A DNA stretch of 64,000 nucleotides from contig CM043960.1 of the NCBI GenBank assembly GCA_014529385.2, positions 34,490,396 through 34,554,395 of the forward strand, read 5' to 3'. The notes under the pieces were generated by a model. That model saw only the letters and a list, made by a program, of their open reading frames with translations. It was not told the origin of the DNA and made no database searches. The stretch is from Adiantum capillus-veneris (taxonomy: Eukaryota; Streptophyta; Polypodiopsida; Polypodiales; Pteridaceae). This document shows positions 21,004-32,034 of this stretch, piece after piece. Made by a program: the position numbers and the translations under genes. Positions within the stretch are counted from its first letter, which is position 1, and every line of letters begins with the position of its first letter.

Positions 21004-23010
21004 GTAAGATGTTTTCTCTTATTAGTAGTCTAGTTGAGATACTTGGATGATAATGTTACATATATATGCCACATGGGCACCCTTTTACCTAATCGTACCA
21101 CTTTTACAATTTACAATAATGTTTAATCTCTTTAAAAAAATCTAGATACTTGTTCATTCTATGCATGATGGTTGGGGTAGGGTACCACATGGTTGGCCCT
21201 ACCTCCCACCATGTGAATCCTATCCTCGGGGTTGGGGGAGCGCCACACACACAAATTTTCATTGACAAGAATGTTACTATCTCTTCAACCTAACAGAATC
21301 TAAATCTTAATAGTTCTTTCTAAGATTTTGTCTTGGTGGGCCTTCCTTGTGGATCCTATCCTCGGGTGGGGGAGAGCAAGCACAAGCGCGTGCATGCACA
21401 CACACCCTCTCATTGATACTATTTATTCGAGTTTTAAGGAGATCTCAATAACATTAAATATTTTTAGATCTATAATATTCTTACATGGTTTACTGGGAAT
21501 GTATCTTAAGCTCTAAATTCACGTATTCTAACCTTTGTTGGGATTTTGTACACACACACACACACATGCACACATTCTTACATGTGTGATTGTACAAAAA
21601 ATTGACAAATATATCTCATATTGGTCTACATATTCTTTGGGCAATGCATCTCTTTGCAGCATGTAAAAAATACTTAGTATGCACATATAATAAAAATTGG
21701 ATAATAAGACCATCTTAATGGTAGGAATAATAACCTATGTGGAACTTTTCCCTATTGGCCTTTATTCAAGTCTTAGGGGTGGTAGGAGAAGTCGTTTCCC
21801 ATGTCAAGCCAAATATGGGATCATTTAATATGGCCTTCACGATGCCTGGGAGAAGAGGTCTCAAACCCTAGTTGCCATCTAGATCTGGACAGCTCCAGCA
21901 AGTGCATGCAGGATGGAGACCCATTATGGTGGTTTGTCTAAGGATCCTACGTGAGACGGGTGCTGGTGGGTACAATGCTATTATAGGCACTATGGCCGCT
22001 TGGCGGGGGATTTCTGTGGTTTGCAGACAAGGGAGGATCTGGGGAGTGGATGTTCGGCTGCCTGTGCCCCACCCGATGGTGTTTGAGGCTCAGGGACAAG
22101 GCTTATTTTTTCCACAGGGGTATAAAGGCTACCCCGCCTCCTTCAGAGGCAAATTTGTTTTCCATGCATGATTGGTGCTAGCCATGGGGCCTTGCTACTT
22201 GTGGAGCAGCCATGGAGGTGTGGATCTTATCTACATGGAGGTTCTAGAGGCCGTGAATGTTTTATGTGTGGTCGCAAATTTGGTGGTTTTGGCTGGTGGA
22301 TTTTGCATGTAGAGCAAAACAAAAGGGTGGTTATGGTGCATCGTGGTGACATGGAGTCGAGTGGTGGCAGCTCTTGGCTACATGGTGGCTCCAATGGGCC
22401 TCTTCCAAAGGGGTTTGGCTCCCCCTAAAGCCAAGTTCAAGGAGTTTCACTGGTGGTTGGATGCTAGCTCGGTTTGTCTTGACATTACCCTCATGCTCCT
22501 ATAGTGAAGGCTTGGTCTGATGATTCCTTGTGGTGATGGAGCAAACTGGCTCCACCCATATGCGGCTTTAGTCTTTGTGCTGGTACATTTGATTAGGTTT
22601 GTCTAAGAGGGTGGTTCCATGTTTAGCCAATGTACTGTGTGGCCTTAACTTGGAGGGGATTTTACAACAAAGTGGCGCTCTTGTGATATTTGTGGCACCT
22701 TCTGATGTAGTCCGCTTTATGGTATGTTGTTCTCCTTCTAATTTGTTTTGTCCATTGTTTTATCTACTCACTTGGTTGATTGAGTTTTCGATTTAAAAAA
22801 AAGATTTCACATGGGTATGCAACCCTTTTTAGCATCGGCTATGAGTGAAAGCACTAAACATTATGAGGTGTTTCAAGTGGCCACATGAAACTCCACTTAA
22901 TATTCAACATGAAACTGTATATAGCTTGCATTAGCCTCATCATATTACCTTATGGAAGCTTTCTATATTTTCTTACATGCATTTGAAGCCCTTCTTGTTG
23001 CCATCCTTTA
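21004..23010. other. Mostly unassigned sequence with weak ORFs
   Basis: No gene recognised. A short duplicated motif CCTATCCTCGGG followed by a G-rich run occurs at about 21219 and 21355. Plus-strand ORFs at 21872-22171, 22168-22428 and 22599-22796 sit in GC-richer sequence that ends in an A-run (about 22793-22803). They could be a 5'-truncated non-LTR element, but no RT or endonuclease motif is visible. Confidence 0.35.
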
Positions 23011-23016
23011 TCTCTC

Positions 23017-23084
<68 letters not shown>

Positions 23085-23118
23085 CCAAACACACCCACAC
23101 GCACACACACACACACAT
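23011..23118. repeat. Compound (CT)n-(CA)n microsatellite
   Basis: About 70 bp of CT followed after a C-rich break by about 30 bp of CA. Confidence 0.95.
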
Positions 23119-23284
23119 GCATGCTTCTAGCTTGGCAATTGACTACCTACTACAACTCCCACACATCCACTCACATTTGAATTACGGCCTTGTCCACTCA
23201 AAGAGTGTTGTAAAAAGGGTAGCATGATAGAACATTGGTTTGCCTGTTATAGTCCTCTCAAGGTGGGTAGGTGGAAGCAAAAAG

Positions 23285-23515
23285 AGTGTCTAATGCATAT
23301 CTCCAATGATGGGACATCCTATATATGCATACAAAGAATTGAATGGTAAACAATATGCTCTGCAAGAAGGATTTTTTTTTAGGGGTTCTTCAGAAAGAAG
23401 GTGTAGCTATAAAAGCATATGACACAACTTTACAAGCTGGCACCACTTTAGGAAGGGTTTTCAATGTCGAGTATATGTGCTCTCATCTTACTGTGCATTG
23501 TGCATGAGTGTTGGA
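23285..23515 (+). pseudogene. Unrecognised coding-like scrap
   Basis: Protein-like runs in two frames (SNDGTSYICIQR or NGKQYALQEG, then VLQKEGVAIKAYDTTLQAG and VFNVEYMCSHL), joined across a T-run at about 23370. No family recognised. The following 800 bp to about 24350 show no clear frame. Confidence 0.25.
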
Positions 23516-24358
23516 CTCTACAAAACTCCATCATGATTAAGTTAATAGAATGCTACTCTTATGCTCATCTCATCCAGCATGAGTGACATGACTTAGATAT
23601 GCTCAGCTCATCTAGCTTCAGTGTAAGCCTAATAACTACGACTCTTAGCACAATGCTTAATCATTGACGTGAAGCTTTGGGACTAAACCTTTGCTCATTT
23701 TGTGGCTTAGCAACCCAACTTTGACTATGCCAAAGAGTATTTTTTGCAACCTGGTAACTTGACTTTTCACATTCTTCAGCTTACTACAAATATTTCTTCA
23801 TATAAAAGTAAACTGGAATCCTCAAAAAGAGGATTATTGAAGGACCAAGTTGGCATTAAGGTTTTCTTTTGCCATACTTGTTTAGCTTGGAATCTATAGC
23901 TTTGTTTATTGAGTTGTCCTTCTTTGATAGTGAAGACTCCATTGGTGGTTTGATTGTCGAGTTAGGCCTATTGTAAGGAGCCTTTGAGGTTTTTGTAGGC
24001 CTCGGTTGTATGTATTCATTTGAATTTTGACTCGGAGCATTAGAAGACTTTAGAATCCAAATCTCTCCATTACCTTAACTTCTTTGTTGACTTTGCTTGG
24101 CACTATGTCTTGTTGAGCTCTTGTGATCTTCATGCAAGCCTGGTGTAGTTGTATTTGGGTTGTGGTTGACTAGTAGCCAAATCTTTGTATAGCCTTTGTA
24201 GAATCTTTGTTCAAGAGGAAGATTCCTTGCAGTCCATCTTTGTTCTCTATCCTCTTGAGAGTTGTACAGTAGACTTTAGCATCTGGTGTCATTCTGTTGT
24301 AGACCTACTCCTTAGGTATCCTTAGATACTATTAAGGTTGATACCTTGTGGGCCTTCT

Positions 24359-26580
24359 TTATTGGGAGGGTCTTGATCTCACTTCATATGCTTTAACCTG
24401 CGGTTTTGGTACCCATAGTTTCTTGATTTTCCTTCGCTTTCTTGAGCACTTGGACTGAAATATATTTTCTTTTCCAGGTGATTCCCTAGAGGATTTTTTT
24501 GGGTCAGCAACAACTGACTTGAAATTTTGAAAGCCTGACTTTCTTGAAGGAGCTGATCCATGAGGTTTGTTTGATGTAGAGACATACAATGTCACACCTT
24601 TTGTGCTATTTGGTGGAAGGTCCACTTTAGTCTTACCTTTTTCTGCAAGATTTGTCTTTGATTCTTGGGACTTTTGCAACTCTAAATCTGGAATTAATGG
24701 TACATGTAATTGTTGTTGGCTACGTCTTGGAAAGGAGAGTATTAGCATTGTATCTTCTCTGTATTCCTTGTGTTGATCTAGCCACTAATGTCCAAGGATG
24801 ACATCTGCATGGATTTCTATTGAAGGATTTACCTAAAAATCTACCTGCTCTTCATGCTTCTGGTTGCTAAGTATAGAAACCATTCATTCATCACTCTCAG
24901 CCTACGTAGCATTGCATGGCTATCCTATTTGCACAAAGTGATCTCAAGTATTCTTTGGATACTATTTGTAACCATATTGCACTCTACTTATTTATCCAAT
25001 AGAGCATTGCATCTGACACTTGCTCCATTTGCACTACCAAGGACTATAGCTATTCTTATTGGAGGTTCTCTTGAATATTTATGTCATGCTTTTGCCATGG
25101 TATCATCTTGATCTAGCTTGGTCTCTATGGAGAGTGGCTTGAGACTTTGTTTTCCAATTTGACTTACATTAGCTGATCCAGTTGGCAATGTCTAGATATT
25201 TGGACTTCCTATTGCTTCTTGGGTGTCTGCAATCTTGATCTTCTTTACATCTTGTCTTGGTGGCTCTTTCTGCTCAATAGCTTTTGTGGTTGCTCTTTGT
25301 TTTGTTTAATCTACACTTGCTTTTTCTTTATTGTCTTTAAGCTCTTCAGAGGTTATGGTCAATAGAGATAGATCATCTTTAATAACCTTTGTTTTGGCAT
25401 CAATATCCATTTTAATTGTGCTTGAGGACTTTGTATTGTCTTCCGTGGGTGACCAGTCTTGGTCTTCATTCTTTGTTGTTTTTGAGGATTGCATCCTATT
25501 TGAATATATGTGTTTCCAAAACATTTTGAGTCATTGGCATTCCCAATATGATGTTGTATGGTACATCTTTTGCATTTACCACATGAAATTGAGCTTCAAG
25601 GTTCTATGAATCTACTTGAATGGTAGTGGAAATGATTCCCTAGCATTATGCTCGTTTGTTTCCAAATATGCTAATGATTTCTAGTGCATCTTCTAGTTGC
25701 GGTTGGCCACATCTTTTCTAAGTGTGAAAAGACATGAGGTTCTTGTGTAGCTGAAAATATAGCTTTGCTTCACTTGGAAGCTTTTTTGCATGTTCACCAG
25801 TAATGTTGCACTTGACCTTCTCAAGATTTCTTTCTGAATTGACTGCTTTTGCTTTGGCGGTGTCCCTAGATTGTAATTTTTTTTGCAGTTTCTTTTCTTT
25901 GACCACCTACTTCAATTCATGTTGACTCATTTGACTATGCGACTGCACCTTTTGCTTGCAATTGTTGAGCATTGTCTACCTGCATCTGAGTAACCTTTGA
26001 TCTTAGAAGATCCACTGTACTTTTTGGTAAAATTTGTCTCTTTGGAGGAGATTTTGGTGGTGACCTTTGTGTAGCCTCTTCAACTTTATCTTCTGTTTAC
26101 TTTGACCTATCTCTCACCTATTTTGGTAGCTTGAGGTTTTGCACCATCTTCAAATAGTCTTTGACTTCAGTATTACCATATGTAGGGGTTTGTGCAAGGT
26201 CATGGACTTGCTAATATTCATTGTCATTTGTATATCGATATGTATATGTGATCTTGGTCACATGTAACTACATGAACAATATTGGGTTGCTCGGCTTTTA
26301 ACTCTGACTTGTGGAGATCAACTGAAACTTATGTCCTTGTTGATGATGTTCATAGAAGCATTTATCTGCAGACTGTGAGGGAATCTAGGTCAATTGGTAT
26401 CTTCCAACAACCATATGATCTTTCAATGCTTTTTTCTTTGAAGGATTATGCCGGTTAGACGCTTTAGGGCTTCTAACTTGTGTTGCATTTCTTGGTACAT
26501 GAGCTGAGTTTGATGGATTTGCAGCTCCCCCCTTCCTAGGGTGGTCACTAAAGCTTTCTCTATGAGCTGTGCTCAAGACT
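24359..26580 (-). pseudogene. Element G (old retroelement): protease-side remnant
   Basis: Minus-strand frames with many stops. The best anchor is at about 25510-25580: FHVVNAKDVPYNIILGMPM, resembling the C-terminal retropepsin signature (a Y/P-x-I-I/L-L-G-x-P box). Upstream (25700-26580) is Lys/Gln-rich, downstream (24359-24748) Lys/Ser/Pro-rich, as in gag and linker regions. Its gag knuckle appears to continue beyond the younger insertions at 38982-39480, same strand and correct order. Lineage not determined. Confidence 0.5.
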
Positions 26581-26784
26581 GTTTGACTTTAATTTTATCT
26601 CACATTTTGGGATTGTGAAGGTATATTGTGTGTAGCACTATCAATGTTTTGCAGTTGTAAACCTTCTACATAGTTGCCTATGTATCTCCGTGAAACATGA
26701 CATATGATTCCCCAAGTTAAGCTATAGATAGAATTATCTTCACCCTGATATTGTCTATCCCATTGGACTCCTATGATTTGTGTT

Positions 26785-26788
26785 TTAA
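26785..26788. repeat. Target-site duplication of TIR element 1 (TTAA), left
   Basis: TTAA directly before CACTAGG; repeated after the element at 28128-28131. Because TTAA is palindromic, this pair alone is weak evidence. Confidence 0.45.
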
Positions 26789-28127
26789 CACTAGGTTGTT
26801 AATGGGACAGTTTTATATCCTGGGACACTTTTATGTCCTATTAAGTGACCATTTTCCTTGAATTATTTCAAGAGTTCCAAAATGGATTTTGAGGTGCTAT
26901 CTGTCTAGAAATTTGTCTCATGAGCTAAAAAAACCTCGACATATTTTTGGCATATCAATTCCATCTTTAACCTTGTCCTTGCACAACATTTCACAACCTA
27001 AACTATGTGAAAAAACGGGTCCTGTTTTTGTCTTTTTTCAACTTTTTGCAACTATACCACTCTAGAATTCATGTTTGTGAGGTCTATAATGCTAGAGAAC
27101 TATCTTTAGTAGTCCTCAACATGTCCTGATGCTTCTAGGGAGAAATAAATGTTAAAGTTGTAAGTTATGACCAAATTACAAAAATTGTCAAATCCTGTTT
27201 TTTAGCCAATTTTAGCTCTTCTATGATTTTTTTGGTGGCTTTCATGATATCCAAATGCAGTTTTGATTTTCTATGTCGCATATTGTAACATAAAGCTAAT
27301 ATTCCTTGAGTTTTGGGGCACCTAATACCCTATTTTTCATAGTAGACAACGATGGTTGATTTTTTCAATTATAGAAGAAAACGAAACATTCTAGTATATC
27401 AAGTATAGCTTTTTCAATATTGTTAGTTTCTTGTGACAACTACATGAATTTTGTAGGTAGTAACCATATCTAGTCATAAGGATCAAATTTGGCTAGATAT
27501 TGAATAGTTTCTATGGGATTCTACAACTCATAATGTTGAACCCAGTTTTTTCATGTTTGCTGTATTTAGCACTTCATCTTTGTCCCCAAGATTCCCCTTG
27601 GTAAGAGATGTATTATTCTTTTGACATGCTCCATGGCTCCTTATGAACCTAAAGGACAATAGGGAACTAAGAAAACATGCATATATTATTTGTATTGAGC
27701 GCGGCTATAGAAACTTTGATGATAGGTTTGCAGAATGGTAAAAATTCAACTTTTTTGTACCTATTTCTTTTGGCAAAACAAAAAATAGTGAGTGAGAAGC
27801 AATCATATGTTCTGATCACCAACCCATTGAAGTTAACTAGGGAATTTATCTCAAGTCCTACAAAAATCCCTAATCTTATTTTTATGCAACAAAATGTAAG
27901 AAATGACTGTTTTGATGAAAATGTACTGGTCCATCAACTTTGGAGGCTTGGTGTGACCAAAAGATGAGAAATTTTACAAGTTTCTTATTTTTTCCATGTA
28001 TAGTAGACCTTGAACTATAACCTCATGAAAGGATTTTACAAAATGAGTGGATCTACTATGGTTTTGGAGGTTTTTTTCAAAACCCTGAAAGGACACTTTT
28101 ATGTCCTGTTAGGTTACCAACCTAGTG
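26789..28127. mobile_element. CACTA-ended non-autonomous TIR element, copy 1 (1339 bp)
   Basis: Starts CACTAGGTTG and ends CAACCTAGTG. Just inside each end are copies of GGACACTTTTATGTCC, itself a small hairpin (GGACA/TGTCC). It is flanked by TTAA on both sides. About 1.34 kb with no conserved coding frame: the longest ORF (27677-27967) is not kept in copy 2. It aligns along its whole length with copy 2, 128 bp to the right and in the same orientation. The CACTA termini suggest the CMC superfamily, but the apparent 4-bp target duplication differs from the usual 3 bp. Confidence 0.7.
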
Positions 28128-28255
28128 TTAAGGACCCAAGGCATTATAGATTTTAGACTCTCGTCTGTATCTATGGCTTTTTTTTTATCAAAGTAGATAC
28201 TTGTCGCGTCACAACGTCGAAGCTTGATTTCTGATGGAGGAGAGTTTGGGTCTAA

Positions 28256-29592
28256 CACTAGAATGGTAACAGGACACTTTTATGTCCTTGGACACTTTTG
28301 TGTCCTATTAAGTGACCATTTTGCTTGAATTATTTGAAGAGTATGAAAATGAATTTCTAGGTGCTATATATCCACAAAGTTGCCTTATGAGCTGAAAAAA
28401 ACTTAGCATTATTTTTTGAGTATCGGTCTCACCATTAACCTTACCCTTGCACAACATTTTTGAACCTAAACTATGTGAAAAAACGGGTCCTGTTTTTGGC
28501 TTGTTTTCTATTTTTGGCAACTATACCACTCTAAACTTCATGTTTGTGAGGTTTAGATGGCTAGTGGTTAGGCCTTCATAGTTCTCAGCATGTTTTGATG
28601 CTTGTACGGAGAGCTAAGTGTTAAAACTGAAAGTTATGGCCAATTTACAAGAATTGCATAATCCTATTTTTTGGCCAAAATTAGCACTTTTATGATTTTT
28701 TGGTGGCTTTCTTGATATCCAAATTCAATTTTGTTTGTGTAAGTGTAATGTATAACATAAAGCTAGTCTTCCTTGAGTTTTGGGGGACCTAATATGCTAT
28801 ATAGCATAGTATATGATGATGGTTGAGTTTTTTGATTGCTGAAGAATACGATACATTTTAGAGTAGCAAGTATAACTTTCTCAATATTGCTAGTTTCTTA
28901 GGCCAATTGTGTGTATTTTGTAGGTAGTGACCATATCTAATCATAGACTACAAACTTGGCTAGATATTGAGTAGTTTCTATTGGTTTCTAGAGGTCATAA
29001 TGCTAAACCCAGTTTTTTCATGTTTGCTGTATTTAGCACTTTATCATTGCCCCCAAGGTTCCAATTGTAAGAGATCCATTATGCTTTTGACATGCTCTAT
29101 GTCTCCTTTTGAATCCAGAGGCCCAAAGGGAACTAAGAAAACATGTATATAGTATCTGTATTGAGCGTGACTATAGAAACTTTGATGATAGGTCCGTAGA
29201 ATGGAAAAAATGCAACTTTTGTGTACCTATTTTTTTTGCCCAAAAACAAATAGTGAGGTAAAAGCAACGATATGTTTTGGTCACCAACCCATTGAAGTTA
29301 ACGGGGCATTTTATCTCATGTCCTACAAAAATCTCCACTCTTATTTATATGCAATTAACCGTAAGAAATTGTTGTTTTGGGCAAAATGCACTGGTCCATC
29401 AACTTTGGAGGCTTGTAGTGACCAAGGGATGAGAAAAATTACAAGTTTCTCATTTTTTCCATATGTAGTAGTTATTGAACTATACGCTCATGAAAGGATT
29501 TTTCAAAATGAGTGGATCTACTATGGTTTTGGAATTTTTTCCCAAAACCCTGAAAGGACACTTTTATGTCCTGTTAGGTTACCATTCTAGTG
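28256..29592. mobile_element. CACTA-ended non-autonomous TIR element, copy 2 (1337 bp)
   Basis: Starts CACTAGAATGGTAAC; the end is its reverse complement up to TAGTG at 29592. Flanked by CTAA at 28252-28255 and 29593-29596, a non-palindromic 4-bp repeat. Copies of GGACACTTTTATGTCC or GGACACTTTTGTGTCC lie near both ends. Collinear with copy 1 but diverged by many substitutions, so these are two old insertions of one family rather than a recent duplication. A 129-codon plus-strand ORF at 29201-29590 runs through the right TIR and has no counterpart in copy 1. Confidence 0.7.
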
Positions 29593-29596
29593 CTAA

Positions 29597-30082
29597 ACAT
29601 AATTCTGAGTTCACTCAAGTAATGTCATTCAGCTCTAGAGAGGATGGGCTAAAATAGAATCATCTTCTGAAATGAACCATCTTTTTTTATATATCATTGG
29701 TACACTTCCATGAGCTGATATGTGGGATGTTCAAACATTGGTTGATCCTTTTTGTACAATTTTCCTTTTTGGTCTATATAGTATGCATATGAATTATGTG
29801 TGCCATACAATGCTAGCAACATTTGTTTTGATGTGTCTTTTAGACTCGTGAATGATTGTACACTTGTGGAAGTGGATGCAAAATCATTTGCAAACCTTAC
29901 AATGCTTTTGACCTTCGGTGATAACTGGACACTTTGATCAAATTCACGTAGGATTTGTTGTTCAAAGAATCAATTTTAAGCTTTTCATGTGTCTATGCAT
30001 CTTTATGGAAATTCTGACTTTGTCGTGCTTCTAATGGTAATGCAAAATCATATGATTGTACCAAAAATGACGAGTTAGATGC
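29597..30082. other. No gene seen (probable remnant of element G)
   Basis: AT-rich sequence between TIR copy 2 and the target duplication of element F. No recognisable motif. Confidence 0.4.
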
Positions 30083-30087
30083 ACTTA
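30083..30087. repeat. Target-site duplication of element F (ACTTA), left
   Basis: ACTTA directly before the LTR start TGTAAC; the same five bases follow the other LTR at 38977-38981. Confidence 0.93.
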
Positions 30088-31677
30088 TGTAACATTTAAT
30101 GGCCTAAAATCTTATGTGTAGCGGAAATTAGCATGAACATAGTGAGCATTTCATTAGAGTTGATTCCTAATGAGAATTACAAGAGTGCTTGGGTGGAGAG
30201 AGCAACAAAAAGCATAACACCTAGTTAGATAGCATCGACAATACTTTCAAAAGAGAGAGCAATTAAGCTATTGACAACAGTTGAGGACCGGATTTGCATG
30301 GAGCCGGTCCCCCCTCCAAAAGGCTTTGTATTATGGTTTCTCCCATCAAGAGAGACATTGTACAATACAATTCTTTGTGTTCCTTCAAGACGAGCTAGTG
30401 CAATGAAGATGGAAGCTTCATACACCAAGCAAAACACTTAATCAAACACAACTTGAATTATCCCCGTTCTCAGACCCAAGACCTCACACACCTTCGAAGA
30501 TGGTGAGAGCTAGCAGGGTATGAGAGTAGATTGAGAGGAAAAAGAAGTATCTTACGAGAAAGAAGTACATCTCCTCACATAATCACTCATATTAGCATAG
30601 CTTAGCTTAGTAATTAGCTTGGTAGAGAAGATGAGCATGCATTGAAGCTTGGCTCTTGGTTGGATTTGCATCCACATGCCAAGAGAGTGTTGATGTAGGC
30701 TTCTATCTCACAAGCTTGGAGTAGGTGATGAGCTCTCCATTAAAGCTTGGGAGGAGATAGAGTATTTTCCCTTCACACATGGTCAAGTGTGAGAGTGTGT
30801 GTGTCAATGCCAAGCAAAAATCAGCCCCCTCTCTCTCTTGGGCGAGCCCTAGCTGCTAAGTTAGTCTGGCTTTTGCCTCATTGGACCTCCCCAGGTCAAG
30901 CCAATAGGGATTAAGCAGCATAAGTGATAGCCTTCTGACATGTGTCCCCCTTTCCCCTTTTGTGAGAGCTTTAGATAATTAAATAATTAAACTAAACTCT
31001 CATTGGACCCCTTTGCCTCCTGGCCAATAGGAATCAGGCAAGCCATGGGGCTCCTGAATGCTCATTGGACCCCTTGGGAGACTGCCCAATAGTCTTCTAG
31101 GACACTTAATTCTTATTGGTTTCTTTTATTAAATGTTTTTAAATTAATTAAACTAGATTTACTCTAGCCTAATTCTCATTGGTCCACTTCAAGGGTCTTC
31201 CAATAGGAATTGGGCATACCTTGTGGGCATCTGGCCTAGGGAGCTGACATGTGTCCCTCATTCCCTTTGTGTAAAGGGAGCCTGTGTGTGTGTGTGTGGC
31301 TTTCTCTCTCATCCCCTAGCTTTGGGGCTCGCCCCCTCCCATGTAGGGATGTAGAAAGACTTTTTGGGCACACACTAAGCATCCAATTTTCCCTAAGGTT
31401 GACCTTTGGACACAACCTTTGAATTTTGGAACCTTAGCATTTTGGAAGTCTTAATGGGCTGAACCTTAGGGTCTTTTTAGCCCGTTGTTTCACATGGCTC
31501 TTTTGCAGATGGCCCCCCCTTTGGATCCCTATTTTCCCTCCTTTGGATCCCTACTGTGGCCGGTCTGCTAACTTAACCAATATTCTAGCTTTTTCTCCCT
31601 TGGAACTTCCCCACATTAAATGATCAGTTTAATATGAGAAAATCATTTAGGAGAATTAGATATTGATTATTATGACA
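30088..31677 (-). repeat. 3' LTR of element F
   Basis: Plus-strand limits TGTAACATTT...TATTATGACA. It contains a run of CCAAT/ATTGG motifs at about 30878-31215 on the U3 side. It lacks the (CT)n tract of B's LTR but has a short (GT)n at about 31284-31298. No clear TATA box found. The 70-codon minus ORF seen in both F LTRs is broken in B and is not a gene. Confidence 0.95.
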
Positions 31678-31690
31678 TTACCTCTCTCTT
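31678..31690 (-). promoter_or_regulatory. Polypurine tract of element F
   Basis: Minus-strand AAGAGAGAGGTAA lies directly against the 3' LTR and would prime plus-strand DNA synthesis. Confidence 0.85.
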
Positions 31691-32034
31691 GAAATCATAG
31701 TCGTCCTCGACTATGGTGTAGAGAAGATAAAGCATATGCATGAGTCCTTTTCTTAGCGGGTAGAGGATCCCTATGTTACCCTACGACATCATTCCATAAT
31801 GGATGACTAGTCCATTTGGCGCTTGAGAGCCTGAGGCTGCCGCAAGCATGTCTGCACATTAGTCCTATCAGTCTTCCATAGTAGAGTGACAAGCTCTACT
31901 TGGTGTTCGGGAGACGTCGTCTCCGCAAACTTGATCTAAGCATGCATACTACTTCATTTTTGTGCACAAATAAAGAAAAAGAGAGTCTTATAAGACAAAA
32001 ATTTTTGTTCATTTTTAACATTTTGTACATTTGC

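Noticed and set aside
21872-22428. Two Gly/Trp-rich ORFs as genes or a LINE
   Set aside because: No recognisable motif and no RT nearby; noted only as unassigned sequence.
30225-30437. 70-codon ORF found identically at 37524-37736
   Set aside because: Identity only reflects the two F LTRs; the frame is broken in B's LTR.
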